Positions 48,946 to 60,365 of a stretch of DNA of 64,000 nt are shown in pieces. Under the pieces are notes generated by a model. That model was not told the origin of the DNA. It saw only the letters and a list, made by a program, of their open reading frames with translations, and searched no databases. The DNA lies in NCBI GenBank assembly GCA_041398905.1, contig JAWKTV010000006.1, forward strand, positions 186,001 through 250,000, given 5' to 3'. The first letter of the stretch is position 1; each line of letters starts with the position of its first letter. Both the position numbers and the translations under genes were made by a program. This stretch comes from JAWKTV01 sp041398905 (GTDB lineage: Bacteria; Planctomycetota; Planctomycetia; Planctomycetales; Planctomycetaceae).

Positions 48946-51037
48946 ATGACGTTACCGCAGGACGGAGCGATGTGTCGAGCAGGAACGAGGCGGGGTCTGA
49001 CCTGCCGTCGAGTAGTCACACTCTTGATGTCGTTCTGGTTGGGACTCGCCGCGACACCGGGCCGCGGGGACGATGGTACCGAGGCGGCGGCCCCCGCGAA
49101 GAACCCCTATCCCGGTCTCGGCGATGCTCCGCCGATTGATGGCGGGGTCGAGTGGCTCAACACGTCCGGGGAAATCCGCCTGGAGGATCTCCGGGGCAAG
49201 GTGGTCATCCTCGACTTCTGGACCTACTGCTGCATCAACTGCATCCACGTCTTGCCGGACCTGAAGTTCCTCGAACAGAAGTACCCCGACCAACTCGTCG
49301 TGATTGGGGTGCATGCTCCCAAGTTCGATAACGAACACTCCAGCGAGAACATTCGCAACGCCATCTTGCGCTACGAGATCGAGCATCCGGTCATCAACGA
49401 CGCCCGCATGGCCGTCGCGAGACAGTTCGCCTTCAACAGTTGGCCACGCTCGTGGTCATCGACCCGGAGGGCAAGTACGTCGGCCGAACGTCCGGCGAGG
49501 GGCAGCGCGAACTGCTCGACCATGTGGTCGGCGAACTCGTGAAGTATCACCGGAAACAAGGCACGCTCGACGAAACCCCGGTGCGGTTCATCCTCGAACG
49601 GCAGGCGGTCCAGCCGACGCGCTCAAGTATCCCGGCAAGCTCCTCGCCGATGAAGCCGGAGGCCGGCTGTTCATCTCCGATAGCAATCACAATCGGATCG
49701 TGATCGCGTCACTCGAGGGCCAGCTGCTCGACGTGATCGGCGACGGGGGTGTCGGTGCGGAAGATGGGAGCTACGAACAAGCGAGGTTCGATCATCCGCA
49801 GGGCATGGCCCTGGTGGGAGACAAGCTGTACGTCGCCGATACCGAAAATCATCTGCTGCGGGTCGTCGACTTGACGGCGCGGCGAGTGACGACGCTGGCC
49901 GGCACCGGCGAGCAGGCGCGCGGTCGCCTGCCGGGCGGTACGCTGCGGGAGACCGCGCTGAACAGCCCGTGGGATCTGACCGTGCTCAAAGGGACCTTGT
50001 ACATCGCGATGGCCGGCCCGCATCAACTGTGGAGCCATCGGCTCGGCAGTGACAGGATCGAGGTGTTTGCCGGCAGCGGCCGCGAGGACATCCTCGATGG
50101 CGACCTGCAGTCCGCCGCGCTCGCGCAGCCATCCGGCATCACGCATGATGGCGAAGCGTTGTACTTCGTCGACAGCGAGGGCTCGGCCGTGCGGCAACTG
50201 ACATTCGCGGAGGGCGGCAAAGTCGGCACACTCGTCGGGCCGCACGAGTTGCCTCGCGGAGCGTCGCTCTTCGAGTTTGGTGACGTCGATGGAATCGCCG
50301 ATCGGGTGCGGCTGCAGCATCCGCTCGGCATCATTCGGCAGGGCGACCAGTTGTTCGTCGCGGACACGTACAATCACAAGCTCAAGCTGGTGAGTATTCC
50401 GTTGCGGAAGAGTGAAAGCTGGATCGGCACCGGCGAGTCCGGACTGGGGCTGGAACCGCTGCAGTTCAGCGAACCGGCGGGGCTGGCGATCGTCGGAAAC
50501 GAACTGCTCGTCGCCGACACCAACAACCACCGCATCGTGGCGATCGACATACCGTCGAAGCGGGCTCGCGAGTTCGTCGTGCAGGGGCTGCAGCCTCCGC
50601 AGCCCAAGTACGAAGCCCGCGATTTGGCGGCCGGTGTCGCCGCGATCGAGCAGCCGGAGCACACCGCGCTCAGCACGCAGCCACTGCAGATCAGCCTGCA
50701 GTTCGACCTGCCCCTGGGCTACAAGCTCAACCCGCTCTGCACGGTCGTGTGGAAGCTGGATGCCGTCGACGGGGCAGGGGTTGTCGCGGCGGAGAGCATC
50801 GGTAAGCAGATGGAAGTGCCAGCGGATGGACAAGTCGCGATGCTCAAGTTGCCATTGTCCGGTGCCGGTGCAGGCACCTACGAGCTGACCGCCCAGTACC
50901 AGTACTGCCGCGATGGCGATGGCGGCGTTTGCAAGGTGGGGCGGATCAGGTACCGGTTGCCGCTGGTCGCCACGCCGGACGGTGACGCCTCGCCGCTGCT
51001 GTTGAAGGTCTCTCCGAACCTGGAAGGCGGTGGTTGA
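48946..51037 (+). CDS. Thioredoxin-like/NHL-repeat protein (NHLRC2-like), two frameshifts
   Basis: An exported protein with a signal peptide. A thioredoxin-like domain (residues about 60-190) has WTYCCINCIHVLPDLKF, where the CxxC-type site is CINC. It is followed by NHL beta-propeller repeats (LFISDSNHNRIVIASLEGQ, KLYVADTENHLLRVV, LFVADTYNHKLKLV) and a C-terminal beta domain. The frame breaks near 49445 (one C missing, restoring SWPTLVVIDPEGKYVG) and near 49603 (one G missing, restoring ERAGGPADALKYPGKL). The domain order matches the NHLRC2 family. A role in redox or cell-envelope quality control is inferred only. ATG 48970 is an alternative start. Confidence 0.85.
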
Positions 51038-51213
51038 ATGACGGCCGGTCGTCACGGCGCAGTCCGCGATATCGCCGCGGGGCCGAACTTGATCAACGCA
51101 TGCTCGACGAGACGTCCACTGTTTCGTCCTCTTGACAAACCGCAGGGGCTACACCAGAGTCGGTACGCGAAGGTTCCTACAAGCTGCGTCACGTTTTTCA
51201 GGAGAGAGTTGGC

Positions 51214-52380
51214 ATGCTACGGTCTTGTTCTAGTCGCCGCGGATGGCCTGCCTGCGGCTTGCTCGTGGCCCTGCTGCTCTCGCCCGCGTTCTCCGTGGCG
51301 GACGACGCCGCTTTGACGGCGGACGCCGCCCTGAAACTGTGGAACGAGGCGGAGACGCAGATCGACCGCACTCAGGCCCGTTTGCAGGAGATTCAGGCGG
51401 CTTTCCAGAAGGCCAAGCCGGCCGAGCAGGCCAAGCTGCGAGAGGAGGCCTACGCGCTGGTTGACGAGTTCCAGGCCAGCTTCCGCAAGATCACCCAGGC
51501 CGCCCCGCTGGCTTACAAGGGGAAGGCCGCTGCGGAAGAATCGAAGCAGAAGGCCCTGCAACTTGTGCAGCAGGCGATGTTGATGAACTACAGCCAGAAC
51601 CGTTACCTCGACGCCGCGCAACTGGCCGAGACGGTGCTGGCGGTTGACGAAGCCGATCCGCTCGCACTCAACATCGGCGGAGCGTCCCACTTCGCGACGA
51701 ACAACTTCGAGCGGGCGGTTGCCCTTCTCGATCGAGCGGAGAAGGAGCAGACAATCATCCCGGCCGTTGGCGATATTCAGATCGCCGGCAATGACCCGGC
51801 GATGGCTCGCAAGTACGTCGAGTACTGGAAGAAGGAATTGGCGATTCGGGAACAGGAAGCGGCCGCCGAGGGAGATGCCGCGCTGCCGCGCGTCAAGTTG
51901 ACGACCACCAAGGGCCATGTCGTAATCGAACTCTTCGAGAACGAGGCCCCGAACACTGTCGCCAGTTACATCAGCCTGATCGAAAAAGGCTACTACAACG
52001 GCAGTGATTTCCACCGGGTCATCCCGACCTTCATGGCGCAGGGCGGCATGCCCGGCGAAGGCTTTGGCGGCACCACCGGGCCGGGTTACACCATCAAGTG
52101 CGAATGCTACCAGCCCAACGCCCGGCGTCACTTCGGCGGGTCGCTCAGCATGGCACACGCGGGCAAGGACACCGGCGGCGGACAGTTCTTCCTGACGCAC
52201 CTCCCCACCCCCCACCTCGACCGCGAGATTCGACCCGAGAGCGTCCACACCGTGTTCGGCCGCGTCATCGAAGGCATGGACGTCGTCTGGTCGCTCGAAC
52301 AGGGAGACGAGATCAAGCAGGCGACGGTGCTGCGCAAGCGAGGTCACGAGTATACCCCGGTCACGCAGCCCGGTCGGTAG
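51214..52380 (+). CDS. TPR-cyclophilin peptidyl-prolyl isomerase, exported
   Basis: 388 residues with a good AGGAGAG site before ATG 51214 and a signal peptide. The N-terminal half is helical, with a coiled-coil part (residues about 35-80) and TPR-like units. The C-terminal half is a cyclophilin: VIELFENEAPNTVASYISLIEKGYYN, the FHRVIPTFMAQGG segment with catalytic Arg/Phe residues, and GGQFFLTHLPTPHLD. It catalyses cis-trans proline isomerisation during folding in the envelope. A TTGACA at 51132 followed at 17 nt by CAGAGT could be the promoter but is weak. Confidence 0.93.
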   Translation: MLRSCSSRRGWPACGLLVALLLSPAFSVADDAALTADAALKLWNEAETQIDRTQARLQEIQAAFQKAKPAEQAKLREEAYALVDEFQASFRKITQAAPLAYKGKAAAEESKQKALQLVQQAMLMNYSQNRYLDAAQLAETVLAVDEADPLALNIGGASHFATNNFERAVALLDRAEKEQTIIPAVGDIQIAGNDPAMARKYVEYWKKELAIREQEAAAEGDAALPRVKLTTTKGHVVIELFENEAPNTVASYISLIEKGYYNGSDFHRVIPTFMAQGGMPGEGFGGTTGPGYTIKCECYQPNARRHFGGSLSMAHAGKDTGGGQFFLTHLPTPHLDREIRPESVHTVFGRVIEGMDVVWSLEQGDEIKQATVLRKRGHEYTPVTQPGR

Positions 52381-52531
52381 ATCGCAGGGGCCTGGTCGGT
52401 CTCCTTGGCGCGGCGATGCAATCGACCACGGCCGGTGTGGTGCCGTGCGATTTTCCCCGCACGACTGCCGGCGCGCATCGATTCAGATTCGGGATCCCCA
52501 CCCGCCCTCCGATTCCCCTCAGGTCACCATC

Positions 52532-53446
52532 ATGGAATCGGTCAAACAGTTCTTCGAAAAGCTCTTTCACCGAGGGCCGAAGATCGAACGCGTCGACATT
52601 CGCAAGCGGTTCGATCTGATTGGCCGGGTCGGGCAGGGAAGCATGTCGAAGGTCTGGCGGGCACGCGATGTCGTCAGCGGACGCATGGTCGCCCTCAAGG
52701 TGCTGGACAAGGAGAAGACGCTGCGGCTCGAATCCCGCTTCCAGAAGCTCAACAAGCCGAAGGAAGGCGAGGTCGCGATCACGCTCAGGCACCCCAACGT
52801 CGTCAAGACGCTCGAACACGGCATCACGCTCGATGACGAACAGTTTCTCGTCATGGAATTCATCGAGGGCGTGGGACTGAGCTATCTCGTCGACGTGCAG
52901 AACGAGCGGATGCAAAAAAATCGCCTCTCGTACATGATTCAGCTCGGCGACGCGATCGACTATCTGCATCGCCAGAACTATATCCACCGCGACATCTGCC
53001 CACGCAACGTCGTCGTCGGCGAAGACGATGTTCTGAAGCTCATCGATTTCGGACTGGTCGTCCCCAACACGCCGCCGTTTCAGGCGCCTGGCAATCGCAC
53101 CGGCACCGCCAACTACATGGCCCCGGAACTGATCTCCCGGCAGAGAACCGACACCCGCATCGACATCTTTTCCTACGCCGTGACCTGCTACGAAATGGTC
53201 TGCAAGCGGCTCCCCTGGCCCGCGACCGACTCATTCGAGAGCGCGCTGGCGCACGTCAACAATCCGCCCGACGACATCCGCGACCATGCCACCGGTATCG
53301 ACTCGCAGGTCGCCGACGCGATTATGAAGGGGCTCGCGCGGTTTCCCGCCGACCGCTGGCAGCGGGTGTCGCTGATGGTGGAGGAGTTCCGTCAGGCGGC
53401 CCAGCGACTGGGACTGCCGGACGGCCCTCCAGCCCGGAACGAATGA
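52532..53446 (+). CDS. Serine/threonine protein kinase
   Basis: 305 residues from MESVKQFFEKLFHRGPK (ATG 52532). A full catalytic domain is visible: Gly-rich loop GRVGQGSMSKVWRA, VAIK-like VALKVLDKE, catalytic HRDICPRNVVV, DFGLVV and APEL. All key catalytic residues are present, so it should be active. There is no C-terminal sensor domain or membrane helix, unlike many PknB-type kinases, so it is probably soluble. Its last 125 bp overlap the convergent BatA-like frame. Confidence 0.92.
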   Translation: MESVKQFFEKLFHRGPKIERVDIRKRFDLIGRVGQGSMSKVWRARDVVSGRMVALKVLDKEKTLRLESRFQKLNKPKEGEVAITLRHPNVVKTLEHGITLDDEQFLVMEFIEGVGLSYLVDVQNERMQKNRLSYMIQLGDAIDYLHRQNYIHRDICPRNVVVGEDDVLKLIDFGLVVPNTPPFQAPGNRTGTANYMAPELISRQRTDTRIDIFSYAVTCYEMVCKRLPWPATDSFESALAHVNNPPDDIRDHATGIDSQVADAIMKGLARFPADRWQRVSLMVEEFRQAAQRLGLPDGPPARNE

Positions 53447-55880
53447 CCGCCGGCGACCCGGCTTCGGCGTCGACCTCGTAGAAACGGTTCGCCACGAGGT
53501 GCTCGCCCAGGAAGGCCACGATTGCCAACAGCAGCACGATCGGGAACACCTCCCGCCCCAGGTCCGCCATGCGGATGTTCGCATCCAGCTCTTCGATCGA
53601 CCGGGCGACCTGAAAGTTCCCTTCGCCCAGCAGTTCAACCAACTGCGGCTCGCCGAGGCGATCCAGATCGCTCTCGGCGCTGGCCGGGTTGACGCTGAAG
53701 CCGGCGCGCACGGGGTTCGCCGTCTCCAGCCCCGCCAGTTCATACTGCCCGGGAGCATGCACATCGCCGATGATCAGTGTCCCCTCGCCGCCCGGCAGCG
53801 TGAGCCGACTCTGTTGGAACTCCGGCCGCTTGAGTCGGAAGTTCCGCGGCTCCGCCGTCGGCTCCAGTTCCAGGATCATGTCCTCGCCGGCGGTCAGGTT
53901 GTAGACGCTCTCCGTGCTTCGCGCCAGGTGCAGCGTCAGCCCTTCCGCCAGCGCGATGAACGGCCAGCCGATCTGCGATTCGTTGGAAAGATTGTTCCAC
54001 CGGCTATTCGGCCCATCCGCGGGGTCGACGGCCGTCGTCAGCATCACGCTGCGGCCCCGGCCGTACGCCCGCTCGATCATCAGTGGCGACTGCTCATCGT
54101 CGGTGATGCTGGCGAGTGAACTCGCGCCGGGCGCGGCCTCGGCCACAAAGTAGCGGTCGATAAACACATCATTTTCGAGGATCGCCACGCCGCCATCTTC
54201 CGCCAGCTTCCGAAACAGGGGATGCTCCGGCTTGTCGATGCTGGGGTGCCTACCCGGCCATTCGCGAATCGCAACCAGCGATGCCGGTAGAAAACGCTAT
54301 GCCTGTGCCCTGCCGTAACTGGAAGGTCTGGACGCCGTCGCTCCCCACGATGACTCCCAGTCCCCCGCCCGCCTCGACATACGCCGCCAGCTTGCCCCAT
54401 TGGCTGTCCGCCAACTGCGGAACGTTGATGAGGTACACGACGTCGTAACCCGTCAGTCAGCTCGATATTGGCCAACTGATCGCTCCGGCGGTAGTCGACA
54501 TCGAAGGCCACATTGAGCGGCGAGAGGGCAATCATCCAGTGCTCCGCGACCGACGAAGACGCGCCAACACCAGCACCGGCGGGCGCCGACCATGACGGAG
54601 TAAACCGACGCGCATCGTCCATCGACAGCGGGTCGCCTGACTCCAGTCGCACCTCTCCATCCCAGATCGGACCGGCAAGGTCCTTGAGAAGCAGGAACGA
54701 CACGACCTGCGGCGTCCCCGGCTCGAGGACCACAGTTCGCTTTCCCTGCACAGCGGTGCCGCCATCCGGCAGTTGTCGGCTCAGGACGAGTGTCTGTTCC
54801 CCGGGCGGAAAACTGACCGAGTCCACCAGCGGAGACCGCGAGCTGGCCCCGACCGGCACCTGCTGACGGGAGAGCCGCACCTGCCGCACGGCGTAGCTGC
54901 GCGGCTCGGCCGTACCAACATCGACGACAAAGACATTGACCGTCTCCAGACGTTCGATCTCTTTCTGCAGCAGCGTCGAACCGCCTTGCCGCCAGGCGGT
55001 GCGGGTCAAGTCGGTAAAGACGCAGACGCGGCGGGAGAAAGCGATCCTTGCGGACATCCTCGGCGACGTTCCCCTGATCCGCGAGCGTCCGCTGCCGGTC
55101 GGCCTCCTGCGCCAGCAGGCATGAACGGAGCCGATCGTTGAGCGGCAGGTTGACCGCGACCGTGGCGAGGCTCTTCAGCCGGGCCTGAGCCGCCGGACAG
55201 CGTCTGCTGGAAGACAGCGACATCGGTCACGCGGTATCGACAATCGCGACCCGGCTGCCGGCCGGAAGTTTGCTGATATGCTCCTCGGCGATCTCACGGG
55301 CGACATCCAGCCGGGTCTTCCCCTCCTGCTGGTACGACATACTCAGCGAAGTGTCGAACAGGAACACCGTGGCAACCGGGAGGTCGAGGGCGATGTCCTC
55401 CGGGGGGGCCGTAATCTCCCCCGCAATCCGCTGCTGGTAGGGACAGCCGACCAGCAGCAGCAGCCCCAGCAGCGTCGCCCCGGTGGTGTACCCCCGGGCC
55501 GAGGCGCGTCGCAGATTGAAGACATGTCGCGGCAACTGCCGCTCGCGCCAGCGACGGAGCAGCACAAAGTACGTCACCACCGCAACCACGATCACACCGG
55601 CCAGCGTCAGCCATTCACGGGTGTTGAGCGAATAGTTGGCGGCGGGCAGCGACGGCCGGGTGAGTGCCAGCACCAGCACCCCAATCGCCAGCACTCGAAG
55701 GAGCAGCAACCAGATGTGCCGCAGCTTGATCCGCTTCAGGTTCTGCTTGCGACGCTGCTGCACGAGCCGGAGCGCTGGGAAGATCAGCGGCTTAGGCTTC
55801 TGTTTGAAGAGCAGATGCAAGACGATCGGGGCCGCGGCGAGCAGCAGACCGGCGAGCAATGCAGGGTTGAGCAGCGTCAT
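53322..55880 (-). pseudogene. BatA/VWA-type membrane protein, about five frameshifts
   Basis: Starts MTLLNPALLAGLLLAAAPIVLHLLF (ATG 55880), the BatA N-terminal helix, with further helices and a VWA domain carrying the DxSxS motif (FLFDTSLSMSYQ). The frame is lost twice near 55230-55200 (VAIVDTA to DVAVFQQTLS to AAQARLKSL), near 55044 (a T run), near 54455 (to GYDVVYLINVPQ), and near 54300 (to LVAIREWPGRHPSIDK). The remainder (from about 54188) ends with a membrane helix (VFPIVLLLAIVAFLGEHLVANRF). The pieces together make one protein of about 830 residues. The C-terminal tail runs into the kinase gene, so the true stop may be earlier. It may be decayed or badly sequenced. Confidence 0.75.
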
Positions 55881-56057
55881 CGGACGAAGGAAAAGTTGGA
55901 GGGCGCAGCGGCCCGCATCATAGAGTCGCAGCCGCTGTTCGCGTAGCACAATCACGCACGCGGCCGCCGCCAGCCATCGGCGGTCAACGTTGCCGGCGTA
56001 CCGGGGCGGTTGGCGAGACCGGCGAAGGCGGCAGGCTTGTAACGTCTCGCGCCGACA

Positions 56058-56085
56058 TTGACCCCGTCCGACTCGGCTTTAGAAT
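56058..56085 (+). promoter_or_regulatory. Sigma70-like promoter of the DUF1573/cytochrome operon
   Basis: TTGACC (56058-56063), a 16-nt spacer and TAGAAT (56080-56085), about 57 nt upstream of the DUF1573 start. Both boxes match five of six consensus positions. Confidence 0.6.
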
Positions 56086-56141
56086 CGCAGGCAGGACTTT
56101 TATCTCACGTCTTTCCGTCCAAGTCCGGAGAAGCTGGCGCA

Positions 56142-57365
56142 ATGCGATTCGCAACAATCTTTGGGGGCATCGCCTCGCTATTGGTGGCAGGCTGGCTGGT
56201 GATCTGGCTGAGCACGCAACAGGTTGCGCCGGTCGTGAAGGAAACGCCCGAGCCGACCACTCCGCTCGACCCCGCGAAAGATGTCATGAAGGAGAATCCG
56301 TTCGAGGAGCCGAAGGGCCCCAAGCTGCCCAAGCTGGAAGTCAGCGAACGCGAGTTCAACTTCGGCATTCTCGGGTTTCAGCCGAACAAGGACGATTACG
56401 TCGGCACGCAGCACGACTTCGTCATCAAGAACGTGGGCGATGCCCCGCTCAAGCTCGCCAAAGGTCCGAGCACCTGCCAGTGTACCCTGAGTACGCTGAC
56501 GGACCTCGAGGTCGCTCCGGGAGAGTCGACGGTTGTATCACTCGAGTGGTTCCCGACCGCGGTCACTGAGGAGTTCAGCAAGCAGGCGACGATCTGGACC
56601 AACGACCCCACGCTGTGGAAGGAAGCCGAGAAGAACCACGCCCAGCCAGGGCAGTTGCTGCTGGATGTCAAAGGGAAGGTCGTGAACTCGGTGGTCGCCG
56701 AGCCGACGAGTTTCTCGATCGGGACATTGATCGAAGGTGAGCCGACCGTGCTGACCGGTTACGTCAGCTCGCAAACCCGCGACGACCTCGAAGTCAGCGT
56801 CAAGGGGACCAGCAGTGAACACGTCACGGCGGAAGTCTTCCCGCTGACGGACGAGGAACTGGCCAACGGGAAGAACATTCTCTCGGGCGTGCGGCTGGTC
56901 TGCACAATCCAGCCGCGGATGTCGATGGGCCGCGTCCGCGAGTCCGTCACGCTGACGACCAACGATGCAGTGGTGCCGGAGGTGGTGGTCTCGATCGAAG
57001 CCCAGCGTCAGGGGCCGATCAGCATCGCTGGTCGAAGCTGGAACTCGGCGTACAGCTACCTCGATTTCGGCACGTTTCGCGCGAGTCAGGGAGCGCAGAC
57101 GATCCTGAGCCTGTACATCGCGAAGGGGAGCGCGCCGATTGAGCTGAAGCTGGTGGATCATTCGCCTTCGGAGCTGCAGATCAGCTTCGAGCGCGACGAC
57201 GACTTCGAGGAAGAAGAGCGTGAGCATCATCGCCTGAAGATCGTGGTCCCGCCCGACGCCCCCCCGAGCCGCTTGATGGGGAAGGACGCCGGTGAGGTCG
57301 TCATCCAGACGAATCTGGAAGAACTGCCGGAACTGAAGTTCCGCGTGGCTTACGAAAGCCGCTAG
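56142..57365 (+). CDS. DUF1573 domain protein
   Basis: 408 residues from MRFATIFGGIASLLVAG (ATG 56142), with one N-terminal helix acting as anchor or signal. Ig-like beta domains follow; the DUF1573 part has DFVIKNVGDAPLKLAKGPSTCQCT, where the Cys pair is typical, and a second repeat lies near residues 300-400. It is followed 67 bp later by the tetrahaem fusion gene, so they are likely co-transcribed. DUF1573 proteins are exported and of unknown function. Confidence 0.88.
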   Translation: MRFATIFGGIASLLVAGWLVIWLSTQQVAPVVKETPEPTTPLDPAKDVMKENPFEEPKGPKLPKLEVSEREFNFGILGFQPNKDDYVGTQHDFVIKNVGDAPLKLAKGPSTCQCTLSTLTDLEVAPGESTVVSLEWFPTAVTEEFSKQATIWTNDPTLWKEAEKNHAQPGQLLLDVKGKVVNSVVAEPTSFSIGTLIEGEPTVLTGYVSSQTRDDLEVSVKGTSSEHVTAEVFPLTDEELANGKNILSGVRLVCTIQPRMSMGRVRESVTLTTNDAVVPEVVVSIEAQRQGPISIAGRSWNSAYSYLDFGTFRASQGAQTILSLYIAKGSAPIELKLVDHSPSELQISFERDDDFEEEEREHHRLKIVVPPDAPPSRLMGKDAGEVVIQTNLEELPELKFRVAYESR

Positions 57366-57432
57366 AATCGTGCAAACACGCCGCGACCTGGGAAGCGGTC
57401 GCGGTTTCGAATCTGGAAGGAGCCTCGAGTCG

Positions 57433-59020
57433 ATGTCTATGCCTGCACAGAATTCCACGTCCTGGACCTGGCCTCTGCTGGGCCTCGTGCTGGCCATCTG
57501 CGCCGGCACCATCGCGTTTCTGTACGTCCAGCCGGCCGTAGACCTGCGCGGTCAGGATCCCGCCGCGACCAATGCCTCTGGCGAGTCAGTCAAGCCGTTG
57601 CTGGAAGGCTGGCCCGTTCCCGCCGCAGCGATCGTCCTCAGTGGTGAGATGAAGGGATACATCGAGCCTTGCGGCTGCACGGAGGGTCAGTATGGCGGGC
57701 TCGCGCGGCGCGCAACGCTCATTCGCCGGCTGAAGGAAGAGCGGCAGTGGAACGTGATCGGCCTCGAGCTGGGTGGCACCAGCATGACCGAGCGCGTCGG
57801 TCGGCTGCAGACTGACATGAAGTTCGAGTTCGCCCGTGATGCTCTGGAACAACTGGGGTACGTGTCGCTGGGACTCGGCTACGACGAAGTGCTCCAGCGG
57901 CAGGACAAGCTGCTGGAAATCGCCGACCGCGCCAATAACAAGGACGACTATGGCCTGCGACTGCTCAGTGCCAACGTCTTGCCTTATCCGGACACCCCGG
58001 AGCTCGAGATCACCCGTCGCTACCAGATCATCGAAGTTCCCGCCACGGCGAATGGCCGACCGCCGGTGCGCATCGCCGTCACCAGTATCCTCGGAGAATC
58101 GATGTCCAAGGGGATCGTCGGCGACGACTTCCTGCGGATCGCTCCGCCGGCGGAGGCGTTGCAGGAGGTAGTCCCGCAAATGCAGGCCGAACGGCCCGAC
58201 CTGATGGTGCTGCTTTCGAACGCCAAGACCGATGAATCCAAGCAGCTCGCGCAGGCGTTCCCGGCGTTCCAGGTCGTTGTCTCGGCCGGCGGCATCGAAG
58301 AGGGGATGCTGCAGCCCGAGCGGATCGGCGGCACCACCTTCCTGCAGGTCGGACAGAAAGGGAAGCAGGTCGGAGTCCTCGGCTATTATCCCGGAACGCA
58401 GCAGCCATTGCGATTCGAGAACGTGAAGCTCGGCGGCGATCGCTTCGACAATGCGCCAGAGCTGGAACAGATGATGCGGGTATATCAGACCCGGCTGGAG
58501 AATGAGCGGCCCGATCTGTTCGACAACCAGAATCCTCCTCAGCATCCGTCGGGTGCCACGTTCGTCGGTGCGGAGACCTGCGGCGAATGTCACTCCGGTT
58601 CGTTTGAGAAGTGGAAGTCGACCGGGCACGCCAAAGCAGCTCGACAGCCTGGCGTCCGGCCGCCACAACTATCAGGGTCACTGGGTCGATCGCACCTGGG
58701 ATGCCGAGTGCATCGCCTGCCACGCCGTCGGTTGGGACCCGCAACAGGCTCTTCGCTGGGCCTCCGGCTACATCGACATGGAGCAGACGCCCCATCTCGC
58801 CCACAACCAATGCGAGAACTGTCACGGCCCGGGAAGTCGCCACGTCGAACTCGAGAACGGCTCCGCCAGCGAAGCCGAGCTGACCGCTGAGCGAAAGAAG
58901 ATGTGGGTCAGCAAAGAGACCGCGAAGCAGAAGCTGTGCCGTCAATGCCACGACGGCGATAACGATCCGCACTTCGACTTCGACACCTACTGGCCGAAGA
59001 TTGAGCACCCGGACAATTGA
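57433..59020 (+). CDS. Metallophosphatase-like/tetrahaem cytochrome fusion, frameshifted
   Basis: Starts MSMPAQNSTSWTWPLLGL (ATG 57433, AAGGAG upstream) with a membrane anchor. The N-terminal domain has EPCGCTEGQYGGLARRATLI and resembles the 5'-nucleotidase/UshA-like family. The C-terminal part is a c554-type multihaem region with CGECH, CIACH, CENCH and CRQCH, giving four haem sites. The frame breaks near 58635-58640 between GHAKA and LDSLASGRHNY, between the first and second haem motifs. Reading through gives about 528 residues. Likely a periplasmic redox protein; the first domain could bind a phosphate or sulfur substrate. Confidence 0.85.
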
Positions 59021-59062
59021 TCTGCGGGCCCACCCGCTGGCAATCGGGACTTCCCGGCAGGG

Positions 59063-60324
59063 CTACTCGACCTGCATCCACGGCCTTCAGGTACTCCGTC
59101 TCCGGGCAGTCACCGGCGATCGGGTGGTCTGCGCCGGCGCCGCTCTTTTGCAGGATCCGCATGGATCGGTCGCCGGGCGTCGCGGACGACAGGATGCGGG
59201 CGAATTCCCCGCTCGACAGTAGTCCCGAACAACTGCAGCTCAGCAGCAGCCCGCCCGGCGCAACCAGTTGCATCGCCAGTCGATTGAAGTCGAAGTACTT
59301 GCGCTCGCCGGCCTCCAGTTCGTCCCGGCCGTTGATCAGCTTCGGAGGGTCCAGGATCACCGTGTCGAACTTGCGGCCGTTTCGCAGCATGTCCCGCATG
59401 TAGGCGAAGGCGTCGGCGTGCACGAAGCACTTTGGTTCTGTTCCGCTGAGCGTTCCGTCGAGCAACCTCGATCGCCTGTTCGTCCAGATCAACGGCGGTG
59501 ACCTCCACGGAAGGATGTCGACGGGCGACCGGCACCGCGAAGCCCCCACTGTAGCAGCACAGGTCCAGCAGCGACCCGCCGCGATGCCATTCCACCAGCC
59601 GTCGCCGATTCTCCCGCTGATCGCAGAAGAAGCCGGTCTTGTGTCCCCCGTCGAGGTCGACTTCGTACTCCGTTCCGTGTTCGTTGACGATGACTCTGCG
59701 AGGCGCATTCTCGCTGGTCCGCCAGTCGGCCGCGAAGCCCTCCTGCTCCGCCGTGAACGGCGCGGGCCGGGCGATCCAGTGCTTCACCTGCAACATTCGG
59801 CACAAGCGTTCGAGGATCGCCACGACGCGCTGCTGCATCCCCAGCGAGTACACTTCCGCCACCAGCACGTCGCCGTAACGATCAACCACCACCCCCGGCA
59901 ACCGATCACCTTCCGCATGCACAACCCGGTAGGCGGTCGCCTCACCATCGAGCTTCAGCAGCTCGCGGCGCAAGTCCACCGCCTGTTGCAGTCTGCGATC
60001 CCACCAGGCGTCATCCAGGATCTCATCGACCCGTGACAGCACTCGGACGGAGATCTCCGCGCGGGGATTGAAGTACCCGATGCCCAGCGGCTGGCCGTCG
60101 CCGGTCACCAGCCTGACCAGATCGCCATGCCTTGTACCGGCGGGATAAGCACCAAGTCGCTTCTTGAACAGGTGGGCATGCCAGGTGGGCGACCGCACAA
60201 CCATGTCCGCCAGTGGCGACTCCGGATCCTGCGCCAGGGGCCGCTGCTCCAGGCGCTCCGGAGCGAGCAGCGTACGGGCTGGCGGTCTGGAAGCGGAACG
60301 TTGATAAGGGGGCTTGCGGGACAT
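59063..60324 (-). CDS. Class I SAM-dependent rRNA methyltransferase (RlmI-like), two frameshifts
   Basis: Starts MSRKPPYQRSASRPPARTLL (ATG 60324). A PUA-like N-terminal region is followed by the Rossmann methyltransferase domain with LLDLCCYSGGFAV and VILDPPKL. The frame breaks near 59431 (AAA run, restoring RTKCFVHADAFAYMRD). It breaks again near 59083, where the restored end would read YLKAVWMQVE and stop at TAG 59063-59065. Members methylate 23S rRNA cytosine C5 (RlmI) or related positions; the exact target is inferred. Convergent with the cytochrome fusion gene. Confidence 0.85.
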
Positions 60325-60365
60325 GGGACGGACTGTAACAGCCGACGACTGCCTGTCGAGTCGGC

